Below are positions 8,330-16,610 of a stretch of 64,000 nt of DNA, piece by piece (within the stretch, counting starts at the first letter, position 1; every line of letters starts with the position of its first letter). The position numbers were made by a program, and so were the translations under genes. The stretch is from Leptolyngbya sp. KIOST-1 (GTDB lineage: Bacteria; Cyanobacteriota; Cyanobacteriia; Phormidesmidales; Phormidesmidaceae): assembly GCF_000763385.1 (NCBI RefSeq), contig NZ_JQFA01000004.1, forward strand, positions 1,488,001-1,552,000, written 5' to 3'. The notes below the pieces were generated by a model. It worked only from the letters and a program-made list of their open reading frames with translations. It was not told the DNA's origin and did not search any database.

Positions 8330-8362
8330 CCTAGGGGCTGTCATCCATTAACTGCTAAACGC
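8330..8362. repeat. Dispersed 33-bp repeat, copy A
   Basis: This 33-base stretch matches 32894-32926 at 29 of 33 positions, with CCTAGGGGCTGTCATC identical in both. Copy A overlaps the last five codons and the stop codon of the DUF1499 gene. Confidence 0.6.
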
Positions 8363-8884
8363 CTGCCGAATCGTCTCGATCCGCTGGCGGTTAACTCCCA
8401 GGTCGGATTCGCCCAGCCGCGACGCCGATCGCACCTGGATCACCGACGCCTCGGGGTCCAGATAAAACTCGACATCGTCCACGTAGCCCATCCACCGACT
8501 GGTGAATTCGGCGTAGAGGTAGCGATCGCCTTGCTCAATGATCTCGGTGCGGGGCATGGCCGTAACGACGGCTGCGAGCTGGGCCATAGCCTGACTGGGG
8601 TCACCGCTGTAGGCCAGCGGGGCAATGCTGTGTTCGGAGTCGGTATCGCCCTGGCTGACCACGCAGTTGGGGGAGGCGGGGCAGGGGGCCAGGTGACCTG
8701 ATTCAATGCCCAGATTGGTGGGGCGATCGCCCGCTAGATTGCCAACAAAGGGCAGTGCCGCGATGGGTCCAACCTCCAGGGAAGCCGCCGCGCTGGGTTC
8801 GGCATCGCCCAGCAGGAGCAGCGCAGCGAGGGCAATTCCAAACACAAGACGCCCAAACACAAGACGAATAGAGGTTGTCAGCAT
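8348..8884 (-). CDS. DUF1499 domain protein, exported
   Basis: The 178-residue protein has an N-terminal hydrophobic segment (about residues 8-24, LVFGRLVFGIALAALLLLG) consistent with a signal peptide. The DUF1499 signature follows: CPASPNCVVSQ, then a core ending in MGYVDDVEFYLDP and IQVRSASRLGESDLGVNRQR. The function of DUF1499 is not established. The last five codons lie inside a dispersed repeat, so the C-terminus may have been rewritten by it. It is divergent from the aldehyde dehydrogenase gene. Confidence 0.85.
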   Translation of the reverse strand: MLTTSIRLVFGRLVFGIALAALLLLGDAEPSAAASLEVGPIAALPFVGNLAGDRPTNLGIESGHLAPCPASPNCVVSQGDTDSEHSIAPLAYSGDPSQAMAQLAAVVTAMPRTEIIEQGDRYLYAEFTSRWMGYVDDVEFYLDPEASVIQVRSASRLGESDLGVNRQRIETIRQAFSS

Positions 8885-9192
8885 GGTGAACGTTTAAATC
8901 CTCAGGTGGCTCTCCTAGAGAGTGTACTCAATTCTGGGCCAGAGCCAGGGCTGCCGGGGCTGCGGTTGGCCATGGCGATCGCCCCGGCCAGCACAAACCC
9001 GGTTTATAGCGAAGGCCATTGCGCTTAGGACCTTGGCCTCTTCCAAAGGCAAAACCTGGGGCGGCAGCCATCGCTTCAGGGGCATTGGTCATGTCCTAAC
9101 GGTCCTGGCGATGGCTATGGATGGCGAAGAAGACTCGGGGGTTTGTAGGATGTAAAGATGCGTAACTGCTCCGCTCCCAGCCAGAGATAACC
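8885..9192. other. 308-bp divergent intergenic region
   Basis: It separates the minus-strand DUF1499 gene from the plus-strand aldehyde dehydrogenase. I see no RNA gene, clear dyad or convincing promoter hexamers in it. Confidence 0.4.
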
Positions 9193-10581
9193 ATGACTAC
9201 CCTTGCTGCCCCTACCGCCGTTGCCGAACTGCTGCGTCGTCAGCGGGCCTACTGGAACACTGGGGCTACCCGCAGCCTCGATTTTCGCCTCGCCCAGCTG
9301 AAGGCGCTGCGGACGGCGATTGTTCAGCACCAGGCCGAGATCATCGACGCGGCAAAGCGCGATCTGGGCCGACCCGAGTTTGAGGGCTATATCGAAGTGG
9401 CGGTGATCAGCGAGATTGACTACGTCATCAAGCATCTGCGCCGCTGGGCCAAACCGCGCAAAGCCTCCCTTGCCCTCAGCCAGAGGCCCGGTTCGGCCTG
9501 GGTGCAGCCCGAACCCCTGGGAGTGGTTCTGGTCATCGGCCCGTGGAACTACCCGTTTCAGCTAATCATTTCGCCGCTGATAGGGGCGATCGCTGCGGGC
9601 AACTGCGCCATTCTAAAGCCCTCCGAACTGGCCCCCGCCACCTCCGCCGTGCTGGTCCAGCTGATAGAGACTACCTTTGACCCGGCCCACATCACTCTGG
9701 TCGAAGGTGGCGTCGATACCGCCCAGGCCCTGCTGGCCGAAAGATTTGACCACATTTTCTACACCGGCGGCGAACGGGTGGGCAAGATTGTCATGCAGGC
9801 GGCGGCCCAGCACCTGACTCCGGTAACCCTGGAACTGGGCGGGAAAAGCCCCTGCATTGTCGATGCCGATGTCAACCTAGAGGTGGCGGCCCGACGCATA
9901 GTTTGGGGCAAGTGCCTCAATGCAGGTCAGACCTGTGTGGCCCCGGACTACCTGCTGGTTGACGAGCGCATCAAAGCCGAGCTGGTGGCCGCGCTTCAGC
10001 AGCGCATCCAGGCCTGCTACGGGGAAAATCCGGCCCAAAGCCCCGACTATTCTCGGATCGTGAACGATCGCCAGTTCGATCGCCTGGTGGGCCTGCTGGG
10101 TCAGGGCACTGTTCTGGTCGGGGGTGACCACAACCGGGACGATCGCTACATCGCCCCCACCCTGATCGACGGCATCGGCTGGGACGACCCGATCATGCAG
10201 GAGGAAATTTTTGGTCCCCTGCTGCCGATTTTGACCTACCGAGACCTGGACGATGCGATCGCCGCCGTCAACCAGCGCCCTAAGCCCCTGGCCCTGTATC
10301 TGTTTTCGCGCGATCGCCAGGTGCAGACCCAGGTGATCGATCGCACGACAGCCGGGTCGATGTGTCTGAACGACGTTGTTGTCCAGGTTGCGGTCTGGAA
10401 CCTGCCCTTTGGTGGCGTCGGCAGCAGCGGCATGGGCAGCTACCACGGCCAGTACAGCTTCGATACCTTCTCTAACCTGAAAAGCGTGCTCAAAAAGCCC
10501 TTCTGGTTGGATGTGGACTGGCGCTACCCCCCCTACCAGGACAAAGTGAAGGTGTTTCGAAAACTGATTGGCCTATCTTAA
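9193..10581 (+). CDS. Aldehyde dehydrogenase family protein
   Basis: The 462-residue NAD(P)-dependent enzyme oxidises aldehydes to acids. Visible active-site elements are GPWNYPF with Asn119, the cofactor Lys142 in LKPSE, Glu214 in LELGGKSP, and the nucleophile Cys248 in NAGQTC. The short length and the C-terminal NLPFGGVGSSGMGSYHG block place it near the class-3 fatty-aldehyde type found in cyanobacteria. The substrate is inferred to be a fatty or apocarotenoid aldehyde but is not proved. A GC-rich hairpin at 10627 ends the unit. Confidence 0.92.
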   Translation: MTTLAAPTAVAELLRRQRAYWNTGATRSLDFRLAQLKALRTAIVQHQAEIIDAAKRDLGRPEFEGYIEVAVISEIDYVIKHLRRWAKPRKASLALSQRPGSAWVQPEPLGVVLVIGPWNYPFQLIISPLIGAIAAGNCAILKPSELAPATSAVLVQLIETTFDPAHITLVEGGVDTAQALLAERFDHIFYTGGERVGKIVMQAAAQHLTPVTLELGGKSPCIVDADVNLEVAARRIVWGKCLNAGQTCVAPDYLLVDERIKAELVAALQQRIQACYGENPAQSPDYSRIVNDRQFDRLVGLLGQGTVLVGGDHNRDDRYIAPTLIDGIGWDDPIMQEEIFGPLLPILTYRDLDDAIAAVNQRPKPLALYLFSRDRQVQTQVIDRTTAGSMCLNDVVVQVAVWNLPFGGVGSSGMGSYHGQYSFDTFSNLKSVLKKPFWLDVDWRYPPYQDKVKVFRKLIGLS

Positions 10582-10626
10582 AGAATCGGCTGGGCGGCGT
10601 TGCTGAATTAGGGCATGAATTTGGGG

Positions 10627-10650
10627 AGGGGCCAACGGCTGTTGGCCCCT
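10627..10650 (+). terminator. Terminator-like hairpin after the aldehyde dehydrogenase
   Basis: AGGGGCCAAC (10627-10636) and GTTGGCCCCT (10641-10650) form a perfect 10-bp stem with a 4-base loop. No T-run follows. Confidence 0.55.
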
Positions 10651-10754
10651 GCGAAAGACGATAGGCTATCGTTTATACCTGTGTTCAGCTATGCCTGTTT
10701 GGCATCCAACCACTAATTTTGCATAAAAGAAAACATTAGCTCCAGCCAGCAACC

Positions 10755-10763
10755 TGCTATAGT
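10755..10763 (+). promoter_or_regulatory. Extended -10 promoter of the amidohydrolase gene
   Basis: TGC followed by TATAGT is an extended -10 box. A start site near 10769 would leave a leader of about 29 bases to the GTG at 10798. Confidence 0.5.
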
Positions 10764-10797
10764 CCCGAGCGAATGCTCGTTGCGGGGATGCCCCACT

Positions 10798-12156
10798 GTG
10801 CCAACCCTTCTGGTTAAAAACATTCACACTCTGGTCACCCTGGATGACCAGCGGCGAGAGATTCGCGCTGGGGCGCTGTTCATTCGCGATCACGTAATTG
10901 AGCAGGTGGGGACTACCGAGGAACTGCCCACTGAGGCCGACCGGGTGCTGGACTTGGGCGATCGCCACCTGGTGTTTCCAGGCCTGGTCAACACCCACCA
11001 CCACTTCTTTCAAACCCTCACCCGCGTGGTGCCGGGGGCGCAAAACTCGTCCCTGTTCAACTGGCTCAGCGCCCTCTACCCACTGTGGCAGCAGCTCACC
11101 CCCGAGGCCATTCGCCTCAGCGCCCAGGTGGCCGCCGCCGAGCTAATTTACTCGGGCTGCACCACCGCCAGCGACCACCTCTACCTCTTCCCCAACGGCT
11201 GCACACTGGACGACGAGATCGAGGCCGTCGCCCAAACCGGACTGCGCTTCCACGCCAGCCGCGGCAGCATGAGCGTGGGGGAGAGCAAAGGCGGCCTGCC
11301 CCCCGATTCCATCGTGGAGGTTGAGGCCGACATCCTCAAAGACTCCCAGCGCCTGATCGAGCAGTACCACGACAACAGCCCCTACGCCCTGACCCGCATC
11401 ACCCTGGCCCCCTGTTCACCCTTCAGCGTCTCCCCAGACCTGATGCGGGAGTCCGCCGCCCTGGCCCGCAGCTACCCCGGCGTGCGGCTACACACCCACC
11501 TGGCCGAGAACAACTCCGACGTCACCTACAGTCTCAACACCTTTGGCCTCACCCCCGGCGACTACGCTGCCTCGGTGGGTTGGCTGGGGGAAGATGTCTG
11601 GCACGCCCACTGTGTCAAGCTCGACGACAAGGCCATCCACAGCTTTGGCCAGACCGGCACTGGCGTGGCCCACTGCCCCTGTAGCAACATGCGCCTGGCC
11701 AGCGGTATGGCCCCAATTCGCAAAATGCTGAATCACAATGTGCCGGTCAGTCTGGGGGTAGATGGGTCTGCCTCCAACGACGGCAGCCACCTGCTGGCCG
11801 AAGCCCGCCAGGCCTTTCTGATGGCCCGAGTACGGGAAGAAGACCCCGCCGCGCTCTCCGCCCGCGAGGTGCTGGAAATTGCCACTCGCGGCGGAGCCAG
11901 GGTGCTGGGCCGCACCGACATTGGCCACCTGGCCCCCGGCATGGCCGCGGATTTTGTTAGCGTTAACCTTGATCGCCTTGCCCTCTCCGGCACCGCCTAC
12001 GACCCGGTAGCGGCGCTAATTTTCTGCATGGTCGATCGCGTGGACTACAGCTTTATTCACGGCAGAGAGGTACTCAACCCTGAAGGCCTGCTAACGCTGG
12101 ATCTGCCGGTGGTGCTGGAGAAACACGGGGCGGTGGCGCGATCGCTCGCCGCCTAG
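10798..12156 (+). CDS. 8-oxoguanine deaminase-like amidohydrolase
   Basis: The protein of about 452 residues belongs to the TRZ/ATZ branch of the amidohydrolases. Metal ligands are visible in VNTHHHFF, HTHLAEN, WHAHCVKL and GVDGSASND. The long match to known 8-oxoguanine deaminases, including the NSSLFNWLSALYP segment, supports deamination of 8-oxoguanine to urate, but related members act on isocytosine or triazines. The start is ambiguous: TTG at 10780 or GTG at 10798. GTG is preferred because GGGGAT lies 8 bases upstream and the protein then begins PTLLVKNI. Confidence 0.8.
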   Translation: MPTLLVKNIHTLVTLDDQRREIRAGALFIRDHVIEQVGTTEELPTEADRVLDLGDRHLVFPGLVNTHHHFFQTLTRVVPGAQNSSLFNWLSALYPLWQQLTPEAIRLSAQVAAAELIYSGCTTASDHLYLFPNGCTLDDEIEAVAQTGLRFHASRGSMSVGESKGGLPPDSIVEVEADILKDSQRLIEQYHDNSPYALTRITLAPCSPFSVSPDLMRESAALARSYPGVRLHTHLAENNSDVTYSLNTFGLTPGDYAASVGWLGEDVWHAHCVKLDDKAIHSFGQTGTGVAHCPCSNMRLASGMAPIRKMLNHNVPVSLGVDGSASNDGSHLLAEARQAFLMARVREEDPAALSAREVLEIATRGGARVLGRTDIGHLAPGMAADFVSVNLDRLALSGTAYDPVAALIFCMVDRVDYSFIHGREVLNPEGLLTLDLPVVLEKHGAVARSLAA

Positions 12157-12187
12157 TGCAGCGTCAAAGCTAAGAATTAGGGTTCCC

Positions 12188-12263
12188 GTAGGTTGGGTGA
12201 AGCGGAGCGTAACCCAACGGCAGTCAGCCTTGTTGGGTTCTGCTAGCGCGCCACCCAACCTAC
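12188..12263. repeat. 76-bp MITE-like element with nested inverted repeats
   Basis: The ends GTAGGTTGGGTG (12188-12199) and CACCCAACCTAC (12252-12263) are perfect 12-bp inverted repeats. Inside them AACCCAAC (12211-12218) and GTTGGGTT (12232-12239) are also inverted. This arrangement, with GTAGGTTGGGT ends, is a very widespread dispersed element in cyanobacteria. It carries no coding capacity. Confidence 0.8.
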
Positions 12264-12314
12264 AAACTTAGGTTTGACAGAGCACTAGCTTGAGGGTTTC
12301 GGTTTTGCAGGGGT

Positions 12315-12380
12315 AGACCCTAGGGTTCTGCTATGAAGAGTTGATAACCACTAGAAATGCCCAGTAGAACCCTGGGGTCT
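12315..12380. repeat. Imperfect inverted repeat after the Uma2 gene
   Basis: Arms at 12315-12332 and 12363-12380 match at 16 of 18 positions around a 30-base loop. The arm core AGACCCnAGGGTTCT is related (12 of 15) to the arms of the palindrome at 21807. It lies 51 bases downstream of the minus-strand Uma2 stop codon. Confidence 0.6.
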
Positions 12381-12430
12381 GGTGCCGTAGGTGCATTCGC
12401 AAACGCGATTTACCAGATTTCGGGTCTGCT

Positions 12431-13117
12431 TCACGGCTGTTTTTGGCCCAGGGCCGCCATCTGCTGGCTAAGCCACGCCGCCGCACTGGTATTGGTGCCC
12501 TGGGCCAGCTGTTGTAGCGTCTCATCCAGCAGGGCAATGGGTAGATCCGCCAGCGCTTGGGAGGTTTCGCAGGGCAGGTATTCACCATTCTCCTGTAGCA
12601 AAAAGGCAAACACCCGCTGCCCCCGCACATCCACCACCCAATATTCGGGAATGCCAAGGGCGGCGTAGAGGTGCTTTTTCTCGTCTAGGTCGCTGGCCAG
12701 GGTAGTATCAGAAATTTCGCCTACCAAGTCAGGCAATCGAGTTTGGTTCAAATCGATCCGGCGCGGCTCCCCAGGCTGCCACTGGGGATAGTCTGGGCCA
12801 ACATAGAGCACCAAGTCAGGCGCACTGGCCCGCACCTCAGCCTGTTCTAACAAGCACCGTCCCAGGGAACTGAAAACCTGGTCTGGGTGCTGAATAGCCC
12901 ACAGAAAAAGCAAACTGGTGAACAAATCGCTGACTGTCGCGTGACTAATACCTTCTGCACCCATCGTGACCCACAGCCATCCTTCGTTAAAGGCCAGTCT
13001 TATGCGCTCAGGGCTGGGATCATCGCGCAGAGCCACATAGTCGGCCCAGGTCGCCCGATGCCACTGGTTTTGAGGAATATTGCGCAGAGCAGTTTTTGCC
13101 GGAGACGTCGCGGTCAT
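12431..13117 (-). CDS. Uma2 family endonuclease (DUF820)
   Basis: The 228-residue protein shows the Uma2/PD-(D/E)XK-like layout: a central APDLVLYVG acidic strand, then LVGEISDTTLASDLDEKKHLYAALGI, then EYWVVDVRGQRV. These genes are greatly expanded in cyanobacteria and their biological role is unclear. The frame is open to a TTG at 13144, but the ATG at 13117 has AAGGA upstream and is preferred. A broken second Uma2 gene starts about 100 bases upstream on the other strand. Confidence 0.88.
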   Translation of the reverse strand: MTATSPAKTALRNIPQNQWHRATWADYVALRDDPSPERIRLAFNEGWLWVTMGAEGISHATVSDLFTSLLFLWAIQHPDQVFSSLGRCLLEQAEVRASAPDLVLYVGPDYPQWQPGEPRRIDLNQTRLPDLVGEISDTTLASDLDEKKHLYAALGIPEYWVVDVRGQRVFAFLLQENGEYLPCETSQALADLPIALLDETLQQLAQGTNTSAAAWLSQQMAALGQKQP

Positions 13118-13222
13118 AGGTTTAGCCCAATCCTTAATGACCAATGTAAGTCATAGACCGATAGTTATCCCAATGCTGAAGAATCCACAGGGCAGTGACA
13201 ATGCTGCGGGCTTCAGAGGCTG

Positions 13223-13447
13223 GAGGTTTTGTCAGATTCGACGGAAGCTTTTGATCGGGGAGATAAATTTGCTGACTACAAATCGAACCCAGCCTTCGAA
13301 GAGTATGTTCTCATCCATCAAAAGCAGGTGTTAGTCGAGCGATTTCAGCGCAAGTCAGACAAGCTGTGGATTCCCTACAATTATCAAGAGGGGAGCACGG
13401 TTGAATTTGACAGTATCGGTTTCACCTGTGCGATCGCAGCCCTCTAG
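13223..13447 (+). pseudogene. Uma2 family remnant (C-terminal third)
   Basis: The frame reads EVLSDSTEAFDRGDKFADY and then EEYVLIHQKQVLVERFQ, matching the second half of a Uma2 protein from the catalytic EVLSxST strand to the C-terminus. No start codon or N-terminal two-thirds is present, and the frame upstream of 13223 does not resemble the family. It is not a copy of the neighbouring intact gene, whose equivalent strand reads LVGEISDTTLASDLDEK. It is a decayed second paralogue. Confidence 0.8.
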
Positions 13448-13500
13448 GACAACCTCAGCCAGCTCCTGTAACCGTTATCCAATCTACCTAGACCGCTACT

Positions 13501-14394
13501 ATGCCGACCCTCAACCAGCCCAGCACCGCCAAAACTCTGCAAAGCATTCAGCGCACCCAGGGTCGCCACTGGGTGGGTGACGGCTTTCCAGTTCGCACGC
13601 TAATGGCCTACAACGGTCTGGGCCAAACCATCAGCCCCTTTCTGCTGCTCGACTACGCGGGGCCAGCGACTTTCTCCCCTACCACTGCCCGACGCGGCGT
13701 CGGTGAACACCCTCACCGGGGTTTTGAGACCGTCACCATCGTCTACGACGGCGAGGTCGAGCACCGTGACTCCGCTGGCGGCGGCGGCATCATTGGCCCC
13801 GGCGACGTGCAGTGGATGACGGCGGCGGCGGGGCTGGTCCACGAAGAATTCCACGGGCCGAACTTTGCCCGAGACGGCGGCCCCTTTGAAATGGTGCAGT
13901 TGTGGGTTAACCTGCCCGCCAAAGACAAAATGTCTTCGCCTCGCTACCAGGGCATCACCGCCGATCGCATCCCAGTGGTCGAGTTGCCCGAGGGCCAGGG
14001 CCACCTGCGGGTGATCGCTGGAGAGTTTCAGGGTGCTTTGGGGCCAGCGGAGACCTTTACCCCCATCAACATGTGGGATCTGCGCTTGAGTGACGGTCAC
14101 CCCGTGAGCATGGAAGTACCCGAGGGACACACTACCCTGCTGGTGGTGCTGAAGGGATCGGTGCGCATCGGTGGATCAGAGCCGGTTTCTGAGGCAGAAA
14201 TCGGCATCTGCGATCGCGCTGGCACCACCCTCACCATCGACCCCCTGCAAGACACCACCGCCCTGCTGCTCTCGGGCGAACCCATCGACGAACCGATCGT
14301 GGGCCACGGCCCCTTTGTGATGAACACCACCGCCGAGATCTACCAGGCCGTCACCGACTACCAGAGCGGCAAAATGGGGGCTCTGGTGCGGTAG
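13501..14394 (+). CDS. Pirin family protein
   Basis: The 297-residue bicupin carries the pirin metal-site block HPHRGFETVTIVYDGEVEHRD, with the two His residues near positions 66-68. It continues with GPGDVQWMTAAAGLVHEE, which supplies the remaining His and Glu ligands. Bacterial pirins include quercetinase-like dioxygenases and redox-sensing regulators, and no substrate is evident here. The ATG at 13501 lacks a strong ribosome-binding site. It is convergent with bioA. Confidence 0.92.
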   Translation: MPTLNQPSTAKTLQSIQRTQGRHWVGDGFPVRTLMAYNGLGQTISPFLLLDYAGPATFSPTTARRGVGEHPHRGFETVTIVYDGEVEHRDSAGGGGIIGPGDVQWMTAAAGLVHEEFHGPNFARDGGPFEMVQLWVNLPAKDKMSSPRYQGITADRIPVVELPEGQGHLRVIAGEFQGALGPAETFTPINMWDLRLSDGHPVSMEVPEGHTTLLVVLKGSVRIGGSEPVSEAEIGICDRAGTTLTIDPLQDTTALLLSGEPIDEPIVGHGPFVMNTTAEIYQAVTDYQSGKMGALVR

Positions 14395-14419
14395 ATGCGA
14401 TCGTATTCAGCGATCGCCC

Positions 14420-15712
14420 CTAAGCCAGCCCAGCCGCAACACTATAGATGGCCTGGGTAATGGAGCTGAGCTGAGCTGGCTCAACAATATAGGGCGGCAT
14501 GGTGTAGACCAGGCGACCGAAGGGACGCAGCCACACCCCCTGAGCCACCAGCTGAGGCTGCACCACCGCCATATCCACGGGTTCGTGCAGCTCGACGACG
14601 CCGATCGCCCCCAGCACCCGCACGCCTTTTACCGCCGGCAAATCGCGGCAGGGGGCCAGCTCCCGCTTCAGCTGAGCTTCAATGGCAAAGACTCTGGCGG
14701 CCCAGTCGTAGCTCTCTAACAGGTTCAAATTCTCCAGCGCCACCGCGCAGGCCAGCGGGTTGCCCATAAACGTGGGGCCATGCATAAAAACCCCCGCTTC
14801 TCCCTGGGCAAAAGTTTCGCTGATGTGGCTGGTGGTCAGTGTTGCCGCCAGCGACATAAAGCCCCCGGTCAGCGCCTTGCCCACGCACATCATGTCTGGG
14901 GCGATGCCTGCGTGCTGGCAGGCAAACAGCTGTCCAGTGCGGCCAAAGCCAGTGGCAATTTCGTCCAGAATTAGAAGCACGTTGTGGCGATCGCACAGTT
15001 CCCGCGCCCGCCGCACATACTGGGGGCTATAAAATCGCATACCCCCCGCCCCCTGCACCACCGGCTCAAAAATGGCGGCGGCAATCTCGCCGTGGTGGCG
15101 CTCCAGAATCGCTTCAAAGCTGGCGATGTCGCCCTCCTCCCAAAGTCCCTCAAAGGGAATTTCAGGCGCATCGGCGAAGTACTGCTCCACAAGGCTGTGG
15201 CGAAACAGGTGGTGCATGCCGTTGACCGGGTCGCATACCGCCATCGCCGCAAAGGTGTCGCCGTGGTAGCCGTTACGAAGGGTCAGAAAATGCTGCTTCT
15301 GCGGCTCGCCCCGGTTGTGCCAGTATTGGATCGCCAGCTTCATCGCCACTTCCACTGACACCGACCCAGAGTCGCAGAAAAAGACATGCTGCAAGGGGTC
15401 CGGCGTCATCTGCACTAGCTGATGGGCCAGCTGCACAGCGGGCTGGTGGGTCAGCCCGCCAAACATAACGTGGCTCATGCGGCCCATCTGCGCCTGGGCA
15501 GCCTGGTTTAGTCGGGGGTGGTTGTAGCCGTGGATGCAGGTCCACCAGGAGGACATGCCATCCACCAGGCGCTCTCCAGTTTCCAACTCCAGGTAGACCC
15601 CCTGGGCCGACTTCACGGCAAACACCGGCCCTGTTCCCGGCATGGCGGCGTAGGGATGCCATACATGGCGGCGATCGAGCCGCATCAATTCGTCAATTGA
15701 CAGCGTATCCAT
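14420..15712 (-). CDS. bioA: Adenosylmethionine-8-amino-7-oxononanoate aminotransferase
   Basis: This PLP enzyme transfers an amino group from S-adenosylmethionine to KAPA, giving DAPA in biotin synthesis. The roughly 430-residue protein opens with RHVWHPYAAMP and has SSWWTCIHGYNHP, GYHGDTFAAM, the PLP-Asp strand LLILDEIATGFGRTG, and the Schiff-base Lys in CVGKALTGG. ATG at 15712 is preferred to GTG at 15727, which lies in an inverted repeat. Many cyanobacteria lack bioA and use BioU, so its presence is informative. It follows an alpha/beta hydrolase gene on the same strand. Confidence 0.95.
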   Translation of the reverse strand: MDTLSIDELMRLDRRHVWHPYAAMPGTGPVFAVKSAQGVYLELETGERLVDGMSSWWTCIHGYNHPRLNQAAQAQMGRMSHVMFGGLTHQPAVQLAHQLVQMTPDPLQHVFFCDSGSVSVEVAMKLAIQYWHNRGEPQKQHFLTLRNGYHGDTFAAMAVCDPVNGMHHLFRHSLVEQYFADAPEIPFEGLWEEGDIASFEAILERHHGEIAAAIFEPVVQGAGGMRFYSPQYVRRARELCDRHNVLLILDEIATGFGRTGQLFACQHAGIAPDMMCVGKALTGGFMSLAATLTTSHISETFAQGEAGVFMHGPTFMGNPLACAVALENLNLLESYDWAARVFAIEAQLKRELAPCRDLPAVKGVRVLGAIGVVELHEPVDMAVVQPQLVAQGVWLRPFGRLVYTMPPYIVEPAQLSSITQAIYSVAAGLA

Positions 15713-15720
15713 AACCGTAG

Positions 15721-15744
15721 GGTGCACTCGCGCAGCAGTGCACC
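15721..15744. promoter_or_regulatory. Perfect 8-bp dyad between the hydrolase and bioA
   Basis: GGTGCACT (15721-15728) and AGTGCACC (15737-15744) are exact inverted repeats with an 8-base spacer. They lie 9 bases after the hydrolase stop and 8 bases before the bioA ATG. It may be an operator, an attenuating hairpin over the bioA start, or a weak terminator. It does not resemble the known BirA operator. Confidence 0.45.
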
Positions 15745-15753
15745 ATAGAGAGT

Positions 15754-16608
15754 TTAGGCAAGAAAATCATTGACGTACTTCAAATACGTCTCCGGGTCTT
15801 CCAACATGGGGAAGTGGCCGGTATTTTTCACCAGAGCATACTCAATTTTGGGATTCATCGCCGCCGCCTTGCGGCCCAGTTCCGCCGGGGTAATTTGGTC
15901 GAATTCACCCGACACTAGCAGCGTTGGCACAGAGATTTTAGCAAACTCTACGGGCATCACTTCCGTCGCTTTTTTGCTCACCGAGGTAAAAATGGTGCCC
16001 AGGGCCGTAGCATAATCAGCCGCAAGAAAGTCTTCCAAAAAGGCAATTTTTTCAGCGGCGGGAATCGGTTGGCTGAGGAACCGGGCCATGAAAAAGCGAG
16101 GGGCTAGCGGTATCTTGGCCAGCCACTGGGGCCGAAAAGCTACGACATAGCCACCAAACTTGTAGAACGCCTCAAAAGCCGCTTTGTCGTACTCGAAAAC
16201 ACCGTTGCAGGTGAGAATCGCTCGGTCCACCAGGTGTGGATACTGGTTCAAAAAGTACACCGCTACCGATGCCCCCATAGAGTGGGCATTGATAGACACC
16301 CTAGGGAGATTGAGCGCCTTTACCAGTTCGGCCAGGTCGTCGGCGTAGGTTTCCAGCTCGTAGCCCCGGGCCTCCAGGGCGGCCTGCTGCTCGGGGGCAA
16401 TGGTAGAGCGACCAAAGCCACGCATGTCGTAGAGCAAACAGTCGTAGCGATCGCTCATCGCCGCCGCCGTACTGCGCCAGTACCGAGCTGACCCCGCCCA
16501 GCCGTGGATAAACACCATCACCGGCTTTGGAGAGGTTGGATCGCGTGGGGTATCGGTACCCACCCACTCGTAGTAGTGGTTGACCTGGTTGACTTCAATG
16601 TGAGGCAT
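15754..16608 (-). CDS. Alpha/beta hydrolase
   Basis: The 284-residue alpha/beta-fold hydrolase has an oxyanion-hole segment FIHGWAGS, the nucleophile elbow NAHSMGAS, an acid strand VSGEFDQITP and the catalytic His in NTGHFPMLE. It starts 2 bases after the clpX stop codon and is followed 41 bases later by bioA. Its place next to bioA makes a role as pimeloyl-ACP methyl ester esterase (the BioH step) a reasonable guess, but nothing in the sequence fixes the substrate. Confidence 0.88.
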   Translation of the reverse strand: MPHIEVNQVNHYYEWVGTDTPRDPTSPKPVMVFIHGWAGSARYWRSTAAAMSDRYDCLLYDMRGFGRSTIAPEQQAALEARGYELETYADDLAELVKALNLPRVSINAHSMGASVAVYFLNQYPHLVDRAILTCNGVFEYDKAAFEAFYKFGGYVVAFRPQWLAKIPLAPRFFMARFLSQPIPAAEKIAFLEDFLAADYATALGTIFTSVSKKATEVMPVEFAKISVPTLLVSGEFDQITPAELGRKAAAMNPKIEYALVKNTGHFPMLEDPETYLKYVNDFLA

Positions 16609-16610
16609 GG

